This document shows, in pieces, positions 41,806 through 51,197 of a stretch of DNA of 64,000 bases. The stretch is from JBBQUN01 sp963698395. Lineage in GTDB: Bacteria; Actinomycetota; Acidimicrobiia; Acidimicrobiales; SZUA-35. The notes under the pieces were generated by a model. The model saw only the letters and a program-made list of their open reading frames with translations, was not told the DNA's origin and made no database searches. The stretch lies in contig CAVOQQ010000006.1 in assembly GCA_963698395.1 (NCBI GenBank), positions 372,001 to 436,000 of the forward strand, in the 5' to 3' direction. How positions within the stretch are numbered: the first letter of the stretch is position 1; every line of letters starts with the position of its first letter. The position numbers and the translations under genes were made by a program.

Positions 41806-42948
41806 TCAGCCGGCGGCGGGCAGGTCTTCGCCGAGGCTGAAGTCGGCGTACTCGTCGTCGGTCGACTCGAGGTGTTCGAACTCGATCACGCCGATCTCCT
41901 CGAACTTGGTCCGCAACCAGCCGTCGCCGGCATCGATGAGTCCGAGCTTGCGGCAGTTCGGAACGATCTTCGAGAACAGCAGGCGCTGGAACTCCTTCTC
42001 TTCGGGCTTGGCGTTGAGCTGGGCGTCGATGAGCGGCTTCATGTCGGTGATGCCCATTCGGTGCCACACCTCTTGACGCAGGAAGCGGTCTCGCATCCGC
42101 AGCGCCGACTCGAAGGCGAACTCCTGACGCTCCCGAATCTCGGCGTGGGAGAGGTTCTGGTAGTACTCCTCGAGGGTCAGCACACCGAAGGCGACGTGGC
42201 GAGCCTCGTCGGACATGACGTAGCGGAGGAGCTTCTTCAGCAACGGCTCGTCGGTCATCATGTGCAAGAAGCCGAAGGCGGCGAGCGCCAGGCCTTCGAT
42301 CATGATCTGCATGCCGAGGTAGGTCATGTCCCAGCGGCTGTCGTTGATGACGTCGTCGAGGAGTTGCTTGAGGTGCACGTTGATCGGATAGGAGTCCTGG
42401 ATCTTCAGGTCGAGATACTTCGCGAACACCTCGACGTGGCGAGCCTCGTCCATGACCTGTGTGGCTGCGTAGTACTTGGCGTCGATCCACGGGACGGTCT
42501 CGACGATCTTCGCCGTTGCGATCAGCGCGCCCTGTTCGCCGTGCAGGAACTGGCTCAGCTGCCAGGTGAGTGACTCCTGGGCGAGCTTGGTCCACTCCTT
42601 CTCGCCGAAGTTGGCGATCGGGCTGCCCGGTTCGAGCGCGTGTCGTTGCAGCGACTGGTCTTGCACGTCGGCCACCATCTTCAGGCTGGCGACCATCTGC
42701 TCGAGGTCGACGTTGGTCGACCAGTCGAGATCGGTCTCGCCGTCCCACATCGAGTGCTTCGACTTCTCGTAGAGCTTGTTGAGCCGAGGGCGAGCACCCT
42801 TCTCGTAGTCCCAGGTGAAGATCGAGTCGGCGTTGTTCTGCACCGTCATGATCGGCGACTCGGTGTCGGTGTTGGTGAGTGCGAGGATGCGGTCGAGTTC
42901 GGCCTCGTCGGCGATCGGGTCGTGGACGGTCGGGTCGGTGGCGGTCAT
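41806..42948 (-). CDS. Ferritin-like diiron protein
   Basis: A 380-residue protein of the ferritin-like diiron superfamily (R2/AurF-like helical bundle). Two ligand pairs are visible: Glu in FLHGEQGAL with EARH in MDEARHVEVF, then a Glu in MIEGLALAAFGF with EARH in MSDEARHVAFG. Such proteins oxidise lipids, amines or other small molecules using O2. Start ATG 42948 has AGGAG 9 nt upstream; a longer frame upstream is not needed. It is a single gene with no obvious redox partner beside it. Confidence 0.85.
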   Translation of the reverse strand: MTATDPTVHDPIADEAELDRILALTNTDTESPIMTVQNNADSIFTWDYEKGARPRLNKLYEKSKHSMWDGETDLDWSTNVDLEQMVASLKMVADVQDQSLQRHALEPGSPIANFGEKEWTKLAQESLTWQLSQFLHGEQGALIATAKIVETVPWIDAKYYAATQVMDEARHVEVFAKYLDLKIQDSYPINVHLKQLLDDVINDSRWDMTYLGMQIMIEGLALAAFGFLHMMTDEPLLKKLLRYVMSDEARHVAFGVLTLEEYYQNLSHAEIRERQEFAFESALRMRDRFLRQEVWHRMGITDMKPLIDAQLNAKPEEKEFQRLLFSKIVPNCRKLGLIDAGDGWLRTKFEEIGVIEFEHLESTDDEYADFSLGEDLPAAG

Positions 42949-43093
42949 GGCGTGGCTCCTGTCTGACGCTGTAAGGAGCGACCGTAGCACTGTGACCTCC
43001 GACACGAAAGGGCACCATTCGACCCGTGCCCCGGCAATCGCGGGTCACGCCCTGCCATGGCGGGCCCCTCCGAGACGGGCGTGCGTTGACGCG

Positions 43094-43531
43094 CTATCCC
43101 AACGGCGGCCACCGGTGATGCAGGGCATCGAGGAACGACTCGGTGTCGAGATCGACCGACAGCCAGGGTGCCGACCGCTGGTCCGTTGCCTCGTTGGGGT
43201 CAGAGGTGGCGATGGTCAGACGAGCGGCTTTGGCGACGACATCGGTGAGGAACGACTCGTGCCGAGGCAATTGGAAGGCCAGGGCGAATGCCGCCGTGAC
43301 GGGCCTCGACATCCGCACGCCGAGGAGGAAGAGGTCGATCTCGTTGGTCGTCACGCGCTCGGCAACGGTGTGGATGTCGCCGATGCCTTCGATGGCGTGG
43401 ACTCGTGCCAGGTCGGCGACTTCCGGCGTGTCCGAGGCGTCGACGACGGCGGTCGGCCACCGCACACCGTCGACGTCGATCGTGGTGCCGACCCCGAGAA
43501 CCGGGAGGAGAATGGGTGTGGCCGAGACCAT
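43094..43531 (-). CDS. Hypothetical protein (145 aa)
   Basis: Not recognised. It starts with a short hydrophobic stretch (ATPILLPVLGVG) and has an alternating strand/helix pattern with no cysteine and a C-terminal FLDALHHRWPPLG. The start is supported by a TACCGT -10 box 6 nt before ATG 43531. It lies 38 nt beyond the G3E GTPase stop and is probably expressed with it. Confidence 0.65.
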   Translation of the reverse strand: MVSATPILLPVLGVGTTIDVDGVRWPTAVVDASDTPEVADLARVHAIEGIGDIHTVAERVTTNEIDLFLLGVRMSRPVTAAFALAFQLPRHESFLTDVVAKAARLTIATSDPNEATDQRSAPWLSVDLDTESFLDALHHRWPPLG

Positions 43532-43537
43532 GGCGGC

Positions 43538-43543
43538 ACGGTA
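43538..43543 (-). promoter_or_regulatory. -10 box of the 145-aa hypothetical gene
   Basis: TACCGT on the minus strand, 6 nt before ATG 43531. Confidence 0.55.
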
Positions 43544-43568
43544 GCGAAGCCGGCGCGAAGGGGCTCGA

Positions 43569-44471
43569 TCAGGATTCGATCGGGCGGATCACCACCAGGT
43601 CGGTCGGATCGGTTCGCTCGGCGAGGAGCAGCGGTTCGATCGAACGACGTCGCCCCACCACCTGGAGGATGACCTGCCCGCCGTCGCTCGTCTCGGCGAT
43701 CCCCTTGGCCCGGAGCGTGTCCTCGGGGAGTGTGTCGAGCAGGTCCTCGAGTTCCGCCATCGTTGCGGAGCGGGGGAGCGGAACGATCTCGGTGCGATGG
43801 ATGTCGAACAGCGTCGGCGGTGGCGCCGGAGGCACTCCGGTGGGACGGCGCGCGCCGAGCGAGAGGATCGTGCCGGCCGCTTCGTTGTCGGAATCGATCA
43901 CCGGTGTCTGTGACGCGAGCGTCGAGAGGAGTCGCCGGGTTTGTTCGATCTGCGCCGTCGAAGCGAGGTCGAGCTTGGTCAGCACGAGAAGGTCGGCGGC
44001 CACCACCTGTGTGCGCAGCAGGTGCCCGATGACGTCATGGGCAACGAGGTCGGCGAACTGCTCGGCGTCGACGAGCACGACCACGCCGTCGAGGCGGAAG
44101 CCGGCGCTGGCCGTCCACGGAACGACGCGAGCCGGTTCGGCGACACCGGACAGCTCCAACACCACGTGATCCGGTGGTTGCTCCTGGGCCCGAAGCTCGT
44201 CGAATGCTCGACCGAGGCCGTCGCTCAGGCTGCAGCACACACAGCCGTCGGTGAACTCGATCGTGTTGCGGTTGCGTCGACGCAGCAGCTTCGCATCGAC
44301 GTTGACCGCACCGACGTCGTTGACGAGGACGGCGATCGGACGATCGGTCCGACGGAGCAGTTCGTTGATCGCCGTGGTCTTGCCCGCGCCGAGGTAGCCA
44401 CCCAGCAAGGTGACTGGCACTCGTCGTCCGTCCCACGGCATGAACTCGGGTTCTTGGTACGGCACCACCAC
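43569..44471 (-). CDS. G3E-family GTPase (CobW/YeiR-like metallochaperone)
   Basis: A 300-residue GTP-binding metal chaperone. Walker A is GGYLGAGKTT (about 24-33), the metal-binding CxCC motif is GCVCCSL, the Mg/Walker B region is VVLELSGVAEP, and the base-specificity motif is LTKLD. The C-terminal CobW domain contains VILQVVGRRRSIEPL. Such proteins insert zinc, cobalt or another metal into client enzymes. The client is unknown; the diiron protein gene is close. The start could be any of three GTG codons at 44471-44463, or ATG 44441. Confidence 0.88.
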   Translation of the reverse strand: MVVPYQEPEFMPWDGRRVPVTLLGGYLGAGKTTAINELLRRTDRPIAVLVNDVGAVNVDAKLLRRRNRNTIEFTDGCVCCSLSDGLGRAFDELRAQEQPPDHVVLELSGVAEPARVVPWTASAGFRLDGVVVLVDAEQFADLVAHDVIGHLLRTQVVAADLLVLTKLDLASTAQIEQTRRLLSTLASQTPVIDSDNEAAGTILSLGARRPTGVPPAPPPTLFDIHRTEIVPLPRSATMAELEDLLDTLPEDTLRAKGIAETSDGGQVILQVVGRRRSIEPLLLAERTDPTDLVVIRPIES

Positions 44472-44529
44472 AGTGTGGCCAGACGCCCCGTCGACGCCAC
44501 CTCGCCGCAGCCCTTCGGCCAGAGCCGAA

Positions 44530-45159
44530 TCAGTGCTTGGCAGCCAGGAAGCCGTTGACCGCGGTGGTGATGACGTCGGTGACGGCCTCGGGCGACATCA
44601 CGGTCGAGTCGATCATGAGGTCGTAGGCAGCGGGGTCGCGGATGTCTCGGTTGTAGAGCCGCTTCCAGTAGCCGGCCCGGACGCGATCGGTCTTGGTCAG
44701 ACGGGCGCGAGCCGTTGCCTCGTCGATGTTCTCGACTCGCATACCGTTCTGTACCCGCCGCTCGACCGGGCCATCGAGCCGGACCCGGTAGGCACCGTCG
44801 AGCACCAGTGCGCCGGCATAGCCGAGCACCACGCCGCCCGAATTGGCGGCGACGAAGCTCGAGAGCCGACGCTCGGCCTCTTGCCGGAGTTCGCTGCCGC
44901 TGCCTCCCGGGGGCACGTTCAGATGGGTGCCGTATTCGTCGGGTACGGCGGCGAGCGCCTCGAGGATGCGGCTCCAGATGCTCTGGGTGACGTCTTCGTC
45001 GGGCCGAGCCGCTTCGTCGTAGGCCGCGGTCTCGATGGCCGACGTGGTCTTGGCGGCGACCGGTCGATCGAGGAAGGGCAGACCCAGGCGGTCGGCGATC
45101 ATCGGAGCGATGACACTCCCGCCGGATCCGTAACTTGCCGACACCGTGATCAAGCGCAC
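44530..45159 (-). CDS. Cytidylate kinase-like P-loop protein
   Basis: A 209-residue protein with an N-terminal P-loop-like ITVSASYGSGGSVIAPMIADRLGLPFLDR, as in the cytidylate-kinase-like family (PF13189 type). Later segments include GGVVLGYAGALVL, the Arg-rich lid (RVRLDGPVERR and RARLTKTDRVRAGYWKRLYNRDIRDP) and a C-terminal DLMIDSTVMSPEAV. Substrate unproven. The GTG at 45159 is fixed by AAGGAG 5 nt upstream. Confidence 0.82.
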   Translation of the reverse strand: MRLITVSASYGSGGSVIAPMIADRLGLPFLDRPVAAKTTSAIETAAYDEAARPDEDVTQSIWSRILEALAAVPDEYGTHLNVPPGGSGSELRQEAERRLSSFVAANSGGVVLGYAGALVLDGAYRVRLDGPVERRVQNGMRVENIDEATARARLTKTDRVRAGYWKRLYNRDIRDPAAYDLMIDSTVMSPEAVTDVITTAVNGFLAAKH

Positions 45160-45250
45160 GACTGCTCCTTGGTGGTGATGGCCGGCGTGAGGGCGCCGAC
45201 TCGGCACGAACGTATCAGAGCGCTTCGGTCCGGTGGTCGGCGTCGCTGCT

Positions 45251-46558
45251 TCAGATGGCAGGAGCCGCCGGCTGTGGATCTCTCGAGCGAAGCATCCGCC
45301 ACACGGCGTAGGCCGACATGCCGACGGCAGCCAGCCCGGCGTAGTGGCTGAGCGAGTGATAGCTGCCGTACTCGTAGACGACACCGGCCGAGAGAGCGGC
45401 CGTGGCACCGGCGCCGCTCATCACGAGATCGGAGGCGCCCTGGATCGGCACCCGTTCGGCCACGGTGAACGACGAAGTGAGCAGCGAACTGCCGGCGATC
45501 AGCCCGAAGCTCCAGCCGAGGCCGACGAAGAACAGGCCGACGAAGACACCGAGGGAGTCTTGGGCTCGGGTGTGTGAAGCCATCTCGGAGCCGACGAACA
45601 AGATGATCCCTCCGGCGGCGATCATCGGCCGGGGTCCGAAACGGTCGACCAGCCAGCCGACGACCGGCGAGAAGAAGTACATCCCGATGATGTGCACGGA
45701 GATCACGAAGCCGATGATGCGGATCTCGTGTGCCCCTTCCTTCATGTGGAGTGGGGTTGCGGTCATCACGCCGACCATCACGGCCTGCCCGACGAGCATC
45801 GAGATCATGGCCAGTCGAGCGGCGGGGAGGGCAAAGATCTTCTTGATGCCGATGCCGGCTCGAACGAATTGGCCTCGGAACGCTGCCAGTCCGGTCGGCA
45901 TGTCTTCGTTGGGGTCGATCAGCCCGCCGACCACCTCGAGTGGATCGGGCCGCAGCATTCGATCGACGAGGTAGGCGGCCAGGCCGAACAGCACCGTGCC
46001 CATCAGGTAGGGGCCCGCGTACTTGTTGAGACCGAGCCAAATGGCAAACGAGGCGACCGCCCCGAGCGCAATGGTCGGACCCAACGCCGAGCCGATGCTG
46101 CTGGTCCACACCAGACTGCCGATGGCCTTGGCCCGGTTGGAGTCGTCGGCGAGATCGGCGGCTGCATAGCGGGCCGACAGGTTTGCCGCCTGGCCACCGC
46201 CCATGGCCAGGGCGCCGAGGAGCAGGAGCGGATAGACGCCGAGCGCGGCCGCGAGGAATGCGCTGATGGCACCGGCACAGCCGATCGCCCATCCGAGGCG
46301 GAGCCCCTTGCGGCGGCCGTGGCGGGCGGTGTAACTGGCGAGTGGCGTGGTGGCGAGCGTCCCGCCGATCGTCAGAAATGCAGCGGCGAGGGTGCCGAGT
46401 GATGCTCGGCCCGTGAGGTCTTCACCGAGGAGGGCATTCGCGGCAACGGCCGCGGTGAGAGCGCCGCCACCGGGGAGCACACCGGTCATCAGCGAGAACA
46501 GGGTTCGGCGCTGCAGAGCCTGGCGTTCGACGCCGGAAAGGGTGTCGAACGTGGTCAC
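45251..46558 (-). CDS. MFS transporter
   Basis: A 435-residue major facilitator protein with twelve predicted membrane helices. The cytoplasmic loop 2-3 motif is YTARHGRRKGLRLGW and the second-half counterpart is LVDRFGPRPMIAAGG. A central loop (about residues 205-240) separates the halves. Substrate unknown. Its GTG start overlaps the esterase stop (GTGA), so it is coupled to the esterase gene and may move that enzyme's substrate or product. Confidence 0.88.
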   Translation of the reverse strand: MTTFDTLSGVERQALQRRTLFSLMTGVLPGGGALTAAVAANALLGEDLTGRASLGTLAAAFLTIGGTLATTPLASYTARHGRRKGLRLGWAIGCAGAISAFLAAALGVYPLLLLGALAMGGGQAANLSARYAAADLADDSNRAKAIGSLVWTSSIGSALGPTIALGAVASFAIWLGLNKYAGPYLMGTVLFGLAAYLVDRMLRPDPLEVVGGLIDPNEDMPTGLAAFRGQFVRAGIGIKKIFALPAARLAMISMLVGQAVMVGVMTATPLHMKEGAHEIRIIGFVISVHIIGMYFFSPVVGWLVDRFGPRPMIAAGGIILFVGSEMASHTRAQDSLGVFVGLFFVGLGWSFGLIAGSSLLTSSFTVAERVPIQGASDLVMSGAGATAALSAGVVYEYGSYHSLSHYAGLAAVGMSAYAVWRMLRSRDPQPAAPAI

Positions 46559-48369
46559 TGCATGGCTCGTTCGGGAACAGGGCTTCGAGCGGTGAGGTCG
46601 ATCGGTGGCTCGCTGAGCGGTGTCTCGATGATCGGACTGGCGTCGGCCAGCGCCGACAGATGGTCGATGCGGTGACGCAGGAGCTCGAGCTCGGGCTGCG
46701 GCTCGAGATGCTCGACCACACCGGTTGGCCGATCGAACACGATCTGCCGCGGTTGGGCGTTCTCGAATGGCGGCCAGGTCGGTCGGCCGGGATGGTTGGG
46801 GCTCCCGGTTGCGGCGAAGGCGAACCAGCGATCGCCCATGTCGCGCACGAGCAGATGGTCGGTCTCCCCGACCGGGAACAGCGGCAGTGTCCGGCCGAAG
46901 ACGAAGGGGATCTCGGCCGAGTGATAGGCGCCGAGGGTCTGGTCGGGTGATGGTGGTTCGGCGGTGAAGTAGTAGCGATACGTGGGGTGGCCGGCGGCCG
47001 CATGTCGACGACTGGCGTGGTCGACATGGACACCGAAGAGGTGGTCACCGACGTAACGAACGCGGGCATCCTCGCGAGCGAACTCGAGCCCGGGGTAGAG
47101 GGTGAAGAGCTCGTCGACGACGTCGGCAGATCCGAACGATCGCACGAACACGTCGTGGAGCTCGGCGGGCTTCAGCGAGGTCGGTCCCTCGGGCGGAGGG
47201 GCGAACTCGGCGCCGGCGGGATGGACCACCGACTTGAAGAGCGAGGCCTCGTCGGCGTTGTAACCGATCATGAAGTCGACCGGCGCCTGGAGCTGACGAG
47301 AGAAGGCCGTCATGGGGGTGACCGGAAGGACGACGCCGTCGACACTCGGGTAGAAGGAGCGACCGAGGTCGGGATTGGCCTGGTAGAGCGAGTGGAGCTC
47401 GTCGGCATCCATGGCTCGGAGTCGCTCCAGCTGGTTGGGGTGGTCGCCGACGACGAGGTCGGCGAACACCTTCCCCGTGGCTTCGGCCGGATCGAAGTCG
47501 AGCATCGCCTTGCGCTGGTGGAGCCATCGACCGGAGTCACTCGGGCTCTGGGCGATCGCTCGATGGAAGAGACCACGGGCAGCCGGAGCCGTCATCAGAT
47601 TGATCACGCTCTGTCCGCCGGCGGACTCGCCGAAGATCGTGACGCAACCGGGGTCGCCGCCGAAGGAGGCGATGTTGTCGCGCACCCACGCCAACGCAGC
47701 GATCTGGTCGAGGAGGCCGTAGTTGCCCGAGACGGAGCGGCCCTCGGGGCGGCCATCGGGTCCCGGTTCCTGGGCGGCCGATTCATTGGCGAGTTCGGGA
47801 TGGGCCAACCACCCAAAGAGGCCGAGACGGTAGTTGAAGGTGACGAGAACGCAGCCCCGTTGCGCAAGATCAGGAGCGGTATAGAACGGATCGGTGCCGC
47901 TGCCGTCGGTCTGGTCGCCGCCGTGGATCCACACCATGACGGGGAGTCCCGAGGCGCCGACGGGGCTCTGGACGTTGATCGCCAGGCACTCCTCGCTCTG
48001 TGGGCGCGGCAGCTTCAGGGCCAGCGACATCGCCTTCTTCTTCGTTGCGGGGATGCCGACCCCGGTGACGAGCTCGTCGAAGAACGCCTCCATGTTCGCC
48101 GACCGTTGGTATGACATGGGGCTCGGCCTGGTGCAGTTGCGCACGTCGTCCCACGGCACCGGCGGCTGCGGCGGTCGCCAACGGTTCGATCCTGCGGTCG
48201 ACGCGGCATACGGAATGCCTTGGAAGCGAGCGATGGTTCGCTTGCGCCGGTAGCTTCCTCGCACCCTTCCGGCGGCGGTGTCGGCAACCGGCTGGTCGTA
48301 CGGTGATGCCTTGCGAGCGGCAGATTTGGTTGTGGCAACTGCTGACTTGACTGTTGCTGGGAATCTCAT
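46555..48369 (-). CDS. Carboxylesterase (type B)
   Basis: A 604-residue alpha/beta-hydrolase of the carboxylesterase B family. The oxyanion-hole region is VWIHGGDQTDG, the nucleophile elbow is FGESAGGQS (Ser about 252), the acid probably lies in the VGDHLFGVHVDH/PSPDQTLGAYH region, and the catalytic His is in YHSAEIPFVFG. The N-terminal 40 residues are basic without a clear signal peptide. ATG 48369 has GGAG about 10 nt upstream. It is coupled to the MFS transporter downstream. Confidence 0.9.
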   Translation of the reverse strand: MRFPATVKSAVATTKSAARKASPYDQPVADTAAGRVRGSYRRKRTIARFQGIPYAASTAGSNRWRPPQPPVPWDDVRNCTRPSPMSYQRSANMEAFFDELVTGVGIPATKKKAMSLALKLPRPQSEECLAINVQSPVGASGLPVMVWIHGGDQTDGSGTDPFYTAPDLAQRGCVLVTFNYRLGLFGWLAHPELANESAAQEPGPDGRPEGRSVSGNYGLLDQIAALAWVRDNIASFGGDPGCVTIFGESAGGQSVINLMTAPAARGLFHRAIAQSPSDSGRWLHQRKAMLDFDPAEATGKVFADLVVGDHPNQLERLRAMDADELHSLYQANPDLGRSFYPSVDGVVLPVTPMTAFSRQLQAPVDFMIGYNADEASLFKSVVHPAGAEFAPPPEGPTSLKPAELHDVFVRSFGSADVVDELFTLYPGLEFAREDARVRYVGDHLFGVHVDHASRRHAAAGHPTYRYYFTAEPPSPDQTLGAYHSAEIPFVFGRTLPLFPVGETDHLLVRDMGDRWFAFAATGSPNHPGRPTWPPFENAQPRQIVFDRPTGVVEHLEPQPELELLRHRIDHLSALADASPIIETPLSEPPIDLTARSPVPERAMQ

Positions 48370-48573
48370 CGGTGACTGTCTCCGTCGGATCGTTGCCCAT
48401 GTGTGGAACCGTCGATGGTGAGGTGAGGGCGGCTCGCGACGTGGGTGCGGGCGAGACGATAGTGCCTGCCCGCCACGCGTCGCGAGTCCGTTCATGGCCG
48501 GTGAGCAAGCGGGTGGGCTGGAAATGCGGGTTGGCCGCGCCGGAATCGGCGGCCGAGCTGCTAGCTCTGGAGT

Positions 48574-50364
48574 ATGACCTCGACTGCTCCTGGTGCCGAC
48601 GCTCTCGGCGAGTCCACCGGTACCGACTTCATCCGAGACAAGATCCGGGCCGACCTGGCGTCGGGCAAGTACGGCGGTCGGGTCCAGACACGGTTCCCAC
48701 CCGAACCCAACGGCTATCTCCACATCGGCCATGCCAAGTCGGTCTGCCTGAACTTCGAACTCGCAAGGGAGTTCGACGGTCTGTGCATGCTTCGTTTCGA
48801 CGACACCAATCCCGAGACCGAAGACCACGAGTACATCGACGCCATCATGGAAGATCTGGACTGGCTCGGGTACACCCCGGCCGAGGTCCGTTTCGCCTCC
48901 GATTACTTCCCGCAGATCTACCAGTGGGCCGAAGACCTGATCAACCAGGGCCTGGCCTACGTCGACGATCAAGACGCCGAGACCATCTCGGCCCAGCGTG
49001 GCGGTTTCGGCAAGCCCGGGATCGAGAGTCCGTTCCGGAACCGCTCGATCGAGGAGAACCTGGGGCTTTTCCGCCAGATGCGAGACGGCGCCTTTGCCGA
49101 TTCCGCGAAGGTGCTCCGAGCCAAGATCGACATGCAGCACGACAACATGCAGTTGCGCGATCCGGTCCTCTACCGGATCCGACGGGTGCCCCATGTCCGT
49201 ACCGGCGACGACTGGATCATCTATCCGACCTATGACTGGGCTCACGGCCAGTCCGATGCCATCGAGCGAGTGACGCACTCGATCTGCACGCTGGAGTTCG
49301 CCGATCATCGCCCGCTCTACGACTGGTGCCTCGCCCAGCTCGATCTGCCCGACGTGGCACCGGAACAGACCGAGTTCGCTCGGCTGAACCTGACCCACAC
49401 CATCACCTCCAAGCGCAAGCTCCGTCAGCTGGTCGAGGAGGGACATGTCGACGGATGGGACGATCCCCGCATGCCGACGCTGCGAGGTGTGCGCCGCAAG
49501 GGTTACCCCGCTGGTGCGATCCGTGCGTTCATGGACAAGATCAGCGTGGCGAAGACCAATGCCATCCACGACGTCGAGCTGCTCGAGTCGTTCATTCGTA
49601 CCGAGCTCAACAAGTCCGCGTTGCGTCGCATGGCCGTACTCGAGCCGCTCGCGCTCACCATCACGAACTGGCCCGAGGGCGAGGTGGTGATGGTCGAGGT
49701 GCCGAACAATCCCGAAGATCCAGCTGCGGGGTCACGAGAGGTGCCCTTCACCGGATCACTGTGGATCGAGAAGGCCGACTTCGAGCTCGACCCGCCGCCC
49801 AAGTACTACCGCCTGAGCCCGGGGCGCGAGGTCCGTCTGCGCGCCGGGTTCTTCGTCACCGCCACCGAGGCCATCACCGACGCCGATGGCAAGGTGGTCG
49901 AGGTGCTCGCCACCTACGACCCCGAGACCAAGGGGGGCGCCGCGCCCGACGGTCGCAAGGTGAAGTCGACCATGCACTGGGTTTCGGCTCCGACAGCAGT
50001 CGACGCCACGGTCTATGAGTACGGGCGGTTGTTCGACGACCCGAATCCAGGCGCCGATGACCGCGATGTCTTCGCCTCGCTCAACCCGAACTCACGGGTC
50101 GAGCGCCATGCCAAGCTCGAACCGGCGCTCGCCGACACGGCGCCGGGTCAGGTCGTGCAGTTCGAGCGTCTCGGCTACTACGCCGTCGACACACCGGTCG
50201 ACGGCCGCCCCCGATTCCACCAGACCGTCGGTCTCAAGGACGAGTGGGCGAACATCCAGAAACGAAAGAACGCGCCGGCGCAGGGTGGCGGCAAGCAGAA
50301 GAACCGCAAGAACAAGAGTTCCGAGAACAAGAGTTCCGAGAACAAGCGGCCCGACGAGGGTTGA
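48574..50364 (+). CDS. glnS: Glutaminyl-tRNA synthetase
   Basis: Charges tRNA-Gln with glutamine. Class I signatures are present: GYLHIGHAKS (HIGH at 50-53), FDDTNPETED, and a KMSKS-like TITSKRKL (about 279). The catalytic domain is followed by the two beta-barrel anticodon-binding domains. The 596 residues exceed the common 550 because of a disordered Lys/Asn/Ser/Glu tail that includes the tandem repeat NKSSENKSSENK. Many actinobacteria lack GlnRS and use Glu-tRNA(Gln) amidation, so its presence is notable. Divergent from the esterase. Confidence 0.93.
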   Translation: MTSTAPGADALGESTGTDFIRDKIRADLASGKYGGRVQTRFPPEPNGYLHIGHAKSVCLNFELAREFDGLCMLRFDDTNPETEDHEYIDAIMEDLDWLGYTPAEVRFASDYFPQIYQWAEDLINQGLAYVDDQDAETISAQRGGFGKPGIESPFRNRSIEENLGLFRQMRDGAFADSAKVLRAKIDMQHDNMQLRDPVLYRIRRVPHVRTGDDWIIYPTYDWAHGQSDAIERVTHSICTLEFADHRPLYDWCLAQLDLPDVAPEQTEFARLNLTHTITSKRKLRQLVEEGHVDGWDDPRMPTLRGVRRKGYPAGAIRAFMDKISVAKTNAIHDVELLESFIRTELNKSALRRMAVLEPLALTITNWPEGEVVMVEVPNNPEDPAAGSREVPFTGSLWIEKADFELDPPPKYYRLSPGREVRLRAGFFVTATEAITDADGKVVEVLATYDPETKGGAAPDGRKVKSTMHWVSAPTAVDATVYEYGRLFDDPNPGADDRDVFASLNPNSRVERHAKLEPALADTAPGQVVQFERLGYYAVDTPVDGRPRFHQTVGLKDEWANIQKRKNAPAQGGGKQKNRKNKSSENKSSENKRPDEG

Positions 50365-50378
50365 CCCTTCGGGGGGTG

Positions 50379-51090
50379 TCAGTCGTGGGTGGTGGCGTCC
50401 AGATCGAGCAACACGACCTCGCTCGCTCGCTCGACGAACGCCGGTTCGGGTCGGGAAGCGACTCGGTGGCGTCGCTTTCCCCACCCCCAGTACCGCTGTG
50501 ATCGCTTTGCCGGCGTTGCAGCCGAGCTTCGATAGTGGTCTCTCGTGGCCTCCTCGGCCGCCATGCCGTGCAGCGCGCCGACGAGTCGGAACGCGAGAGT
50601 GGCCGATGAACCGAGCCCCGAAGCGGTGAGGAGCCGGCCGTGTTCGACGAACGGTTCGTCGACCGCGGTGATTCCCCACGTCTCGATCAGGTCTTGGGCG
50701 AGCCAGTGCGTGGTCGCTCGAGCACCGTTTGCCAAGCCGGCGGCGGCGAGGAGTACCGAGCCGGTCGATGTCGCTCCGAGCCAGAGGCTCTGTGAGGCGA
50801 GTTGACGGACGGCATCGAGCAGCCGCTCGTCGGTGGCCGCGGTTCGAACGCCCATCCCCCCGGGGACGATCGAGCGCGGCACACTCGCCGAGTTCGCTCA
50901 CCGACTTCGAGGGCCGCACCGCTCCGTGGAAGCTGGTGACGTCGTGGACCTGCACGGCGGCGACCACCACCGGGGTGCCGGAAACCGTCAGGATCTCGGT
51001 GATGACGCCGGCCTCGTCGGCCGCGATTCCGTCGTAGGCGAGCACGACGACAGGCAGCGATGCTGCTCGATCGGTCTCGGCCTGGTTCAT
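50379..51090 (-). pseudogene. DJ-1/PfpI-family protein gene with a probable single-base frameshift
   Basis: The first part, from ATG 51090 (TACGCT box 6 nt upstream), encodes LPVVVLAYDGIAADEAGVITEIL and VTSFHGAVRPSKSVSELGE. The second part continues in another frame with PRSIVPGGMGVRTAATDERLL, SLWLGATSTGSVLLAAAGLANG and ATTHWLAQD. These are the consecutive pieces of a GlxA/DJ-1-type domain. The frames join near 50885, where removing one base would restore ELGE-VPRSIVPGG. The usual nucleophile position reads ATSTGS without Cys. It could be a sequencing error or a real pseudogene. Confidence 0.65.
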
Positions 51091-51096
51091 GGAGCC

Positions 51097-51102
51097 AGCG
51101 TA
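51097..51102 (-). promoter_or_regulatory. -10 box of the DJ-1/PfpI gene
   Basis: TACGCT on the minus strand, 6 nt before ATG 51090. Confidence 0.55.
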
Positions 51103-51197
51103 GGCGCCGGAGCCCTCGAGCTCATGAGCGAGCCGATCGATCGGCGCGGATCGCCGATCGGAAGAATTCGGTGTCAAGCGGTCGCCAAAGCCTGCCG

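Noticed and set aside
48370..49569. Long N-terminal extension of the esterase reading frame
   Set aside because: It is antisense to glnS; the esterase has an RBS-supported ATG at 48369.
50312..50345. Repeat in the glnS tail as a mobile-element footprint
   Set aside because: Only a two-copy 15-bp in-frame duplication encoding a disordered tail, with no inverted repeats or target-site duplication.
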